DNA from: Telmatactis stephensoni
Lineage: Eukaryota; Cnidaria; Anthozoa; Actiniaria; Isophelliidae
DNA: 64,000 nucleotides
Assembly: GCA_029948255.1 (NCBI GenBank)
Contig: JALIZF010001675.1
Coordinates: forward strand, 425,001 to 489,000
Direction of reading: 5' to 3'
The position numbers were made by a program, and so were the translations under genes. Numbering within the stretch: the first letter of the stretch is position 1; each line of letters starts with the position of its first letter. Shown here piece after piece: positions 63,627 through 64,000 of this stretch. Below the pieces are notes generated by a model. It saw only the letters and a program-made list of their open reading frames with translations. It made no database searches and was not told where the DNA came from.

Positions 63627-63857
63627 GTCAAAATCAAATGGTCGGCCCTTAGTAAGGTTTTATTTAACGACTGTTTTCACTCTTCCATTCCTTTACAGTC
63701 CATTGGAGATAGACTCGAGAGTTTCGAGATCAAAGCCTCAGATATCTTTAAGCGTAGCGAGACCCTCACTCACGAACAGTGTACCAACGACAAAGAATAC
63801 GATGCTGTTAAAAAAGCAGTCAGCAAACTTCGCTTGGATTGGAACAACGTCAATAAG
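15822..63857 (+). CDS. DMD: Dystrophin with an in-rod PLAT domain, 3' partial (35 exons, 2303 codons visible)
   Basis: Exons: 15822-15882, 18186-18247, 20923-21018, 21189-21266, 22032-22124, 25692-25780, 25861-25941, 26161-26276, 27552-27770, 28090-28244, 28961-29209, 30097-30278, 30501-30645, 31195-31361, 31706-31868, 32202-32384, 32975-33136, 33698-34027, 34934-35257, 35489-35815, 36646-36972, 37565-37720, 38466-38630, 39521-39829, 40138-40458, 43231-43404, 49563-49712, 53297-53605, 54698-55064, 55440-55567, 56037-56315, 58770-58950, 59476-59859, 62834-63051, 63699-63857. All join in frame through GT-AG introns. The start ATG at 15822 follows an in-frame TGA. The product links F-actin to the dystroglycan complex at the membrane (family knowledge). 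CH1-CH2 and spectrin repeats 1-3 match vertebrate dystrophin/utrophin, e.g. [12 protein letters not shown] at residues about 554-565. WW, EF-hand and ZZ parts lie beyond the window. Confidence 0.93.
15883..18185. other. DMD: Dystrophin intron 1, AT-rich
   Basis: A 2.3-kb AT-rich intron between the start exon and the CH1 exon. No repeat of note, nested gene or RNA gene is seen. Confidence 0.6.
18300..18905. repeat. Minisatellite, about 76-bp unit, about 7-8 copies
   Basis: The unit contains CTCTCTAAGGTAGACAGTAA, GAGCTGGTCCCAAGG and GAGGGAGTTCACTGTATAAG. It lies about 50 bp after exon 2. Copies are 80-95% alike by eye. Confidence 0.85.
19777..19983. repeat. Four-copy tandem repeat, about 52-56 bp unit
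   Basis: The unit contains AGTACAAAAATTCAAAAGG and TGTGCATTGTCTAGCATCAG. Copies are nearly identical, so the expansion is recent. It lies in dystrophin intron 2. Confidence 0.9.
20329..20612. repeat. MITE with GGCCGATTTACACGGTAC ends
   Basis: The left end GGCCGATTTACACGGTACGA pairs with the right end GTACCGTGTAAATCGGCC or a close variant. Internal words such as CATGCAGC and ATCCTATGACA also fold back. About 284 bp, within dystrophin intron 2. Confidence 0.75.
21037..21091. repeat. (GAT)n/(GGT GAT)n microsatellite
   Basis: It starts about 25 bp after the exon 3 donor. An AG-dinucleotide run also occurs at about 21479-21507 in the next intron. Confidence 0.85.
21650..21862 (-). mobile_element. 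tRNA-derived SINE
   Basis: On the minus strand the element starts GAGGCAGCATGGTCGAGTGG. It has a pol III A box (TGGTCGAGTGG, fits TRGYNNARNGG) and a B box region (GAGTTCAAGTCC) at tRNA-like spacing. The body includes CTCAACCATGCTTGTAAAAT and ends CCAACTGGTTTGCCTCC...CCAGTTGGGATTC. This body resembles, from memory, SINEs that are common in stony corals and sea anemones. It is in dystrophin intron 4 in antisense orientation. Confidence 0.8.
22146..22990. repeat. 22-bp minisatellite with higher-order duplication
   Basis: The consensus unit is AAGGTGTCAGTAAGTGGTTG plus GT, with roughly 38 copies. A variant block at about 22360-22590 recurs at about 22612-22845 with the same pattern of variant units, so a roughly 250-bp block was duplicated as a whole. 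The array starts about 25 bp after the exon 5 donor. Units contain GTAAGT, a 5' splice-site consensus, in nearly every copy. Confidence 0.9.
22991..25691. other. DMD: Rest of dystrophin intron 5; no gene seen
   Basis: Mostly unique-looking sequence. Positions 24810-24976 hold an inverted-repeat element with ACGAACACCTCTCTATAACG and GTCCGTTTTAAAGAGGTTCC. Relatives of that element occur near 28246, 31450, 52450 and 53200. A 112-codon open frame at 23901-24239 shows no recognisable motif and is not called. Confidence 0.55.
25692..27770 (+). CDS. DMD: Dystrophin exons 6-9: CH2 actin-binding domain and start of hinge 1
   Basis: Exon 6 gives the linker [13 protein letters not shown] and [13 protein letters not shown]. 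Exon 7 gives [20 protein letters not shown]. Exon 8 gives PDLLKFDSL and [20 protein letters not shown]. Exon 9 gives [20 protein letters not shown] and then a Ser/Thr-rich tail. CH2 spans about residues 146-250. The segment matches dystrophin more closely than beta-spectrin because of the RQST...NFTTSW linker and the direct dystrophin-like rod that follows. Exons 6 and 7 together (170 bp) correspond to one 173-bp human exon, so an intron was gained here or lost in vertebrates. Confidence 0.92.
26026..26093. repeat. (TCCC)n microsatellite
   Basis: A CCTCCCTCCCTCC run of about 68 bp in dystrophin intron 7, between the two halves of CH2. Confidence 0.9.
26543..26810. repeat. Palindromic MITE in intron 8 (about 268 bp)
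   Basis: The ends AATTACCATAGCTGGAAAGA and TCTTTCCAGCTATGGTAATT are perfect inverted repeats. The centre is TTCGCTGGTAGGC / GCCTACCAGCGAA around 26676. The whole element can fold as one hairpin. Confidence 0.85.
27920..28050. repeat. MITE family A, copy 2 (degenerate)
   Basis: Contains CAGTGCCGTGACGTCTATAA, AAACATTC and ACCGTGACCATGCCGTG, shared with the copy at 55807-55937. Terminal repeats are eroded. It lies in intron 9. Confidence 0.6.
28090..28244 (+). CDS. DMD: Dystrophin exon 10: hinge 1
   Basis: Encodes a Ser-rich low-complexity segment ([15 protein letters not shown], then [14 protein letters not shown]) between CH2 and the first spectrin repeat. Composition fits a flexible hinge rather than a fold. 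The donor is read as GTA followed by GTAAGT at 28245. Entry phase is 1 and exit phase is 0. Confidence 0.85.
28675..28815. repeat. 18-bp tandem repeat
   Basis: The unit is ACCGTTTCATGCCATTTT, about eight copies, in dystrophin intron 10. Confidence 0.9.
28961..32384 (+). CDS. DMD: Dystrophin exons 11-16: spectrin repeats 1-3
   Basis: Exon 11 finishes the hinge and starts repeat 1 ([31 protein letters not shown]). Exon 12 gives [20 protein letters not shown] and [14 protein letters not shown]. Exons 13-14 give repeat 2 ([48 protein letters not shown]). Exons 15-16 give repeat 3 ([29 protein letters not shown]). Conserved heptad Trp positions are present. This block is the part of the rod most similar to vertebrate dystrophin and utrophin. 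Exon 12 is 182 bp, the same as human exon 11 as I recall it. Confidence 0.93.
29280..29590. repeat. Poly(A) run and (ACAACG)n array
   Basis: An 18-A run lies near 29280, followed by an ACAACG/ACG simple repeat at about 29382-29590. The array explains long spurious Thr, Val and Ser-Leu frames on both strands. Confidence 0.9.
29691..29985. repeat. MITE in intron 11 (about 295 bp)
   Basis: Ends ACCGTTATCGTTGAAGTGTG and CGCACTTCAACGATAGCGGT are inverted repeats with few mismatches. Inner arms around AATACCTCGAATTT and AAATTCGAGGTATT also pair. Confidence 0.8.
32975..53605 (+). CDS. DMD: Dystrophin exons 17-28: spectrin repeats about 4-13
   Basis: Exons: 32975-33136, 33698-34027, 34934-35257, 35489-35815, 36646-36972, 37565-37720, 38466-38630, 39521-39829, 40138-40458, 43231-43404, 49563-49712, 53297-53605. 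All begin and end in phase 0. Repeat landmarks include [118 protein letters not shown] and [12 protein letters not shown]. Exon lengths of 309-330 bp, about one repeat each, suggest duplication of a one-repeat unit. No hinge-2-like linker appears after repeat 3. The repeat count is my estimate from spacing of about 108 residues. Confidence 0.88.
34205..34685. repeat. MITE-like element holding a 54-bp minisatellite
   Basis: The outer region resembles the element at 7633-7788 (GTAAGCATAAGCGCAAG on the left, CTTGCGTTGCTAGTGG on the right). Between them are about seven units with TCAATGAAAACGGAGCATTA and TGCTGCTTGCGCTTGTG. An internal part of a mobile element appears to have expanded in tandem. 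Located in intron 18. Confidence 0.75.
35276..35404. repeat. (ACAG)n microsatellite
   Basis: Starts about 20 bp after the exon 19 donor at 35258. Interspersed GCAGGCAG units. It extends the exon frame as a spurious Thr-Asp-Arg repeat. Confidence 0.95.
35825..36620. repeat. 17-bp minisatellite at both ends of intron 20
   Basis: Unit CCTCTGTACAATGACCA. A first array lies at about 35825-36130, starting within 20 bp of the exon 20 donor. It is followed by a CAGACAGG simple tract (about 36150-36243) and an AT-rich core. A second array of the same unit lies at about 36537-36620, ending some 25 bp before the exon 21 acceptor. Confidence 0.9.
36998..37160. repeat. Tandem repeat, about 45-50 bp unit, three to four copies
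   Basis: The unit contains TACCAAATATGGAATGTTT and ACCAAATAAGGGAAA. It begins about 25 bp after the exon 21 donor. Confidence 0.85.
39044..39216. repeat. MITE family B, copy 1
   Basis: The ends AATTAACGTTGTCGCTG and CAGCGACAATTAACGTT flank TAAAAAGCCTAAAGGCTAAA and GCTTTAGGCTTTTT. The second copy is at 52841-53085, about 14 kb downstream in the same gene. Confidence 0.85.
40670..40955. repeat. Two adjacent MITEs in intron 25
   Basis: The first, about 40672-40816, has arms CTCCACTCATCGCAGAAA and TTTCTGCGATGAGTGGAG. The second, about 40817-40955, has arms TATGAAGGCGCGCAAGTTGT / ACAACAAGCCTTCATATA and CCTGGTAGG / CCTACCAGG. The second is related to the element at 62269-62388. Confidence 0.75.
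40956..43230. other. DMD: Rest of dystrophin intron 25
   Basis: AT-rich, about 2.3 kb, without recognisable repeats, exons or RNA genes. Small open frames (about 41594-42175) show no motif. Confidence 0.5.
43421..43709. repeat. (TTCC)n microsatellite, about 290 bp
   Basis: A nearly pure TTCC run starting about 16 bp after the exon 26 donor at 43405. It creates spurious Leu-Pro-Ser and Lys-Glu-Gly-Arg frames. Confidence 0.97.
43878..46085. mobile_element. Probable non-autonomous DNA transposon, about 2.2 kb, TAGCGGAGCTCCC ends
   Basis: The left end TAGCGGAGCTCCC (43878-43890) is the exact complement of GGGAGCTCCGCTA (46073-46085). The left end is followed by a GC-rich hairpin (CGCGCGGGCC / GGCCCGCGCG) and a CATACATACGTCC tract. 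The 3' part is duplicated: about 45050-45500 and 45545-46090 share ATTCTATTCTACAT, ACAAGATGTCACAAT, ACCACAGGAAGCC and a GGAGCTC...TTAGGTAGTA end. No transposase frame is seen. It lies in intron 26, the largest intron. Target duplication is not resolved. Confidence 0.65.
46086..49562. other. DMD: Rest of dystrophin intron 26, with a possible internal first exon
   Basis: AT-rich. One segment stands out: at 46881 an ATG in good Kozak context (CAAAGATGG) opens a frame beginning [13 protein letters not shown] and [22 protein letters not shown] donor candidate at about 46971 is in the phase needed for exon 27. It could be an isoform start exon; this is weak evidence. Nothing else is recognised in the interval. 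Confidence 0.3.
50077..51874. mobile_element. Foldback element, 1.8 kb, with about 0.8-kb inverted arms and TTAA flanks
   Basis: The left arm, starting GGTGTTTCAAAGTAGTTG (50077), is repeated in inverted form up to CAACTACTTTGAAACACC (ending 51874). The arms run to about 50890 and from about 51060, with few mismatches. A spacer of about 170 bp lies between them. TTAA occurs immediately outside both ends (50073-50076 and 51875-51878). TTAA duplication is typical of piggyBac-superfamily insertion; the terminal bases are not those of classic piggyBac. No transposase is encoded. Intron 27. Confidence 0.85.
52841..53085. repeat. MITE family B, copy 2
   Basis: Shares GTCGCTGTAAAAAGCCTAAA, CTATCTTTTGCTTACTAAC and GGAATATGTGTCCAAGTTGT with the copy at 39044-39216. 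It has an extra insert of about 60 bp in the middle. The ends TCAATTAACG and CGTTAATTGA are inverted. Confidence 0.85.
53611..53833. repeat. (CTCTC)n pentanucleotide microsatellite
   Basis: Starts about five bases after the exon 28 donor GTGAGC at 53606. About 220 bp of nearly pure TCTCC units, generating spurious Leu-Ser-Ser-Pro frames. Confidence 0.97.
54457..54645. repeat. MITE in intron 28 (about 189 bp)
   Basis: Ends CCCGCCGCACACGTTGAGAA and TTCTCAACGATTGCGGCGGG are inverted repeats. Inner arms GGCTACGCGAGGC and GCCTCGCGTAGC pair. It sits directly upstream of exon 29 and happens to be open in that exon's frame. Confidence 0.8.
54698..55064 (+). CDS. DMD: Dystrophin exon 29: end of a spectrin repeat plus mid-rod hinge
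   Basis: Begins [20 protein letters not shown] after a TCTTAAG acceptor, which is weak and could be mis-set. It reaches [20 protein letters not shown], the last helix of a repeat. It then leaves the helical pattern for a charged, proline-containing stretch ([37 protein letters not shown]). That stretch looks like a rod hinge at about residues 1808-1853. Exit phase is 1. The upstream open frame, from 54470 to 54697, is an inverted-repeat element and is excluded. Confidence 0.82.
55440..58950 (+). CDS. DMD: Dystrophin exons 30-32: spectrin-like segments before the PLAT domain
   Basis: Exon 30 (55440-55567) gives [20 protein letters not shown]. Exon 31 (56037-56315) gives [20 protein letters not shown] and [20 protein letters not shown]. 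Exon 32 (58770-58950) gives [20 protein letters not shown] and [17 protein letters not shown]. The pattern is helical with Trp or aromatic residues at spectrin-repeat positions but is more diverged than upstream. Exon 32 ends in phase 1, which is unusual for this rod and matches the PLAT exon. Confidence 0.85.
55807..55937. repeat. MITE family A, copy 3
   Basis: Starts AGAGCAGATTTCGTATGAGT and ends CACACTCATACGAAATT. The core has repeated ACCGTG/CACGG words. Intron 30. Confidence 0.85.
56400..57235. other. DMD: Dystrophin intron 31, first part
   Basis: Begins with ACGTTCCCTTACGTAAAAC-type words, also found at about 58516-58685. Two related segments contain GGGGGTCACGGTRCTYGTTT (about 56571 and 56975), about 400 bp apart, which suggests an old duplication. 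No exon seen. Confidence 0.45.
57236..58015 (-). repeat. Tandem duplication of a tRNA-like (SINE-like) unit, about 370-420 bp each
   Basis: Unit 1 (about 57236-57595) and unit 2 (about 57650-58015) share AATAATTTCTTTAGC, GACCATCCAGAAGTTG, TGCAAAAATGCTTCTCTCTG and a TTTTCGGCTAGCGGACTCGA end. On the minus strand at about 57745-57813, unit 2 has a tRNA-like segment with a perfect T arm (CCGGG/CCCGG around TTCAAAT). Its anticodon arm lacks the T before the anticodon. It is not called as a working tRNA gene. Confidence 0.7.
58510..58685. repeat. 37-bp tandem repeat
   Basis: The unit contains CAACGTTCCCTTACGTAAAA and CATCCCATTAGTA, four to five copies. The array lies just upstream of exon 32. Confidence 0.85.
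59476..59859 (+). CDS. DMD: Dystrophin exon 33: complete PLAT/LH2 domain within the rod
   Basis: This single 384-bp exon encodes residues about 2050-2178, a full PLAT (lipoxygenase homology) beta-sandwich. Landmarks in order are [86 protein letters not shown] and KDRP. The signature HDNSG...W and the CNxW motif are intact. PLAT domains usually bind membranes or partner proteins (lipoxygenases, polycystin-1, RAB6IP1/DENND5). Both flanking introns are phase 1, so the exon can be added or skipped without changing frame. The acceptor is CTCCTAG and the donor is GTAAAA, which is weak. Spectrin-like exons on both sides join in frame, which supports true membership of this gene, though RNA evidence is absent. 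Confidence 0.88.
59880..60232. repeat. Inverted-repeat element after the PLAT exon
   Basis: GTCCACACTAA-type ends and internal TTAGTGTGGACGTT / AACGTCCACACTA words occur in opposite orientation. It begins about 20 bp after the PLAT exon donor and resembles hAT-type MITEs in style only. Family not assigned. Confidence 0.55.
60281..60420. repeat. MITE family A, copy 4 (best preserved)
   Basis: A 140-bp element with ends AGAGCAGTTTTCGTATGA and TCATACGAAATCTGCTCT. The core reads GGCACGGTCACAGCACGGTT and GACACGGTCACGGCACGG. Intron 33. Confidence 0.9.
60494..60890. repeat. Inverted-repeat element (about 395 bp) in intron 33
   Basis: The left arm has TTTAGCCACAAACG, CACTCTAGTGCTTCGGA and GGACCATGGAATCTTTT. 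The right arm has TCCGAAGCACTAGAGTG, AAAAGATTCCGTGGTCC and CGTGGCTAAATTG. Arms are imperfect. Confidence 0.75.
60900..62833. other. DMD: Rest of dystrophin intron 33
   Basis: AT-rich sequence. Positions 62269-62388 hold a foldback element with GTTGTCCCTGGTAGCAGGGA and CTACTGGGGACAAC, around AACTCTTTTGTTTT / AAAACAAAAGAGTT. Positions about 62585-62690 carry an AACGTGCGCTCTGATTGGCC motif that recurs in variant form near 2949, 30815 and 63940. No exon is seen between the PLAT exon and exon 34. Confidence 0.5.
62834..63857 (+). CDS. DMD: Dystrophin exons 34-35: rod resumes after PLAT
   Basis: Exon 34 (62834-63051) starts [20 protein letters not shown], then [19 protein letters not shown]. Exon 35 (63699-63857) gives [20 protein letters not shown] and [11 protein letters not shown], ending with GTACAA. 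The LxxDW position is the usual last-helix Trp of a spectrin repeat. The reading frame is open at the last donor, so the gene continues past the window. Confidence 0.87.
63072..63094. repeat. (GAT)n microsatellite; (CAA)n at about 63594-63626
   Basis: Both are in intron 34. The GAT run begins about 20 bp after the exon 34 donor. Confidence 0.85.
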
Positions 63858-64000
63858 GTACAATCTACAGTTTTTTTTGTTCCGATGGATTTGACGTCTA
63901 TGGTGAACGCTTCCAGCACACATTATAACACAGTACGATAGATGGAGCGCTCTGATTGGTCGAATAATGTGCACCGTGCAATTATCTATGGGTGCACCTC

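Overview
The window is eukaryotic, with short GT-AG bounded exons, long introns, many microsatellites and minisatellites, and dozens of small inverted-repeat (MITE-like) elements. The genes point to an early-branching invertebrate animal. A minus-strand tRNA-derived SINE at about 21650-21862 (pol III A and B boxes, then a tail that resembles, from memory, a SINE common in stony coral and sea anemone genomes) makes a cnidarian, probably an anthozoan, the best guess. That placement is an inference. No search was run.

Two plus-strand genes lie head to tail. (1) Positions 470-5214 hold the 3' part of a LIMPETin-type gene: a Cys-rich motif, a PET domain and six LIM domains over six visible exons. 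Its first exon(s) lie to the left of the window. One extra base at about 4860, inside the last exon, breaks the frame between LIM4 and LIM5. (2) Positions 15822-63857 hold the 5' part of a dystrophin gene. I traced 35 coding exons that join in frame to give exactly 2303 codons: two calponin-homology (actin-binding) domains, a Ser/Thr-rich hinge, then a long rod of spectrin-like repeats. Repeats 1-3 closely match vertebrate dystrophin/utrophin. The WW, EF-hand and ZZ end must lie to the right of the window.

The main discovery is a complete PLAT/LH2 beta-sandwich domain, carried on one 384-bp exon (59476-59859), inside the dystrophin rod. Spectrin-like helices sit on both sides and join in frame. 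The exon is flanked by phase-1 introns on both sides, the classic sign of an exon-shuffled, possibly skippable, cassette. I know of no dystrophin described with a PLAT domain. Early exon sizes (62, 96, 78 and 93 bp) almost match human DMD exons 2-5 as I remember them (62, 93, 78 and 93), so the gene structure is very old.

Layout: 1-460 A/C-rich low complexity; 470-5214 LIMPETin; 5215-about 15400 intergenic with repeats and no gene seen; 15822-27770 dystrophin start and actin-binding domain; 28090-53605 hinge 1 and about 13 spectrin repeats; 54698-55064 end of a repeat plus a mid-rod hinge; 55440-58950 further repeats; 59476-59859 PLAT; 62834-63857 rod resuming. The introns hold a 1.8-kb foldback element with TTAA at both ends (50077-51874), a probable 2.2-kb TIR element (43878-46085), several MITE families and many simple repeats that start just after 5' splice sites.

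Both genes encode proteins of families linked to actin and muscle attachment structures in other animals. No shared regulation is visible in the sequence.
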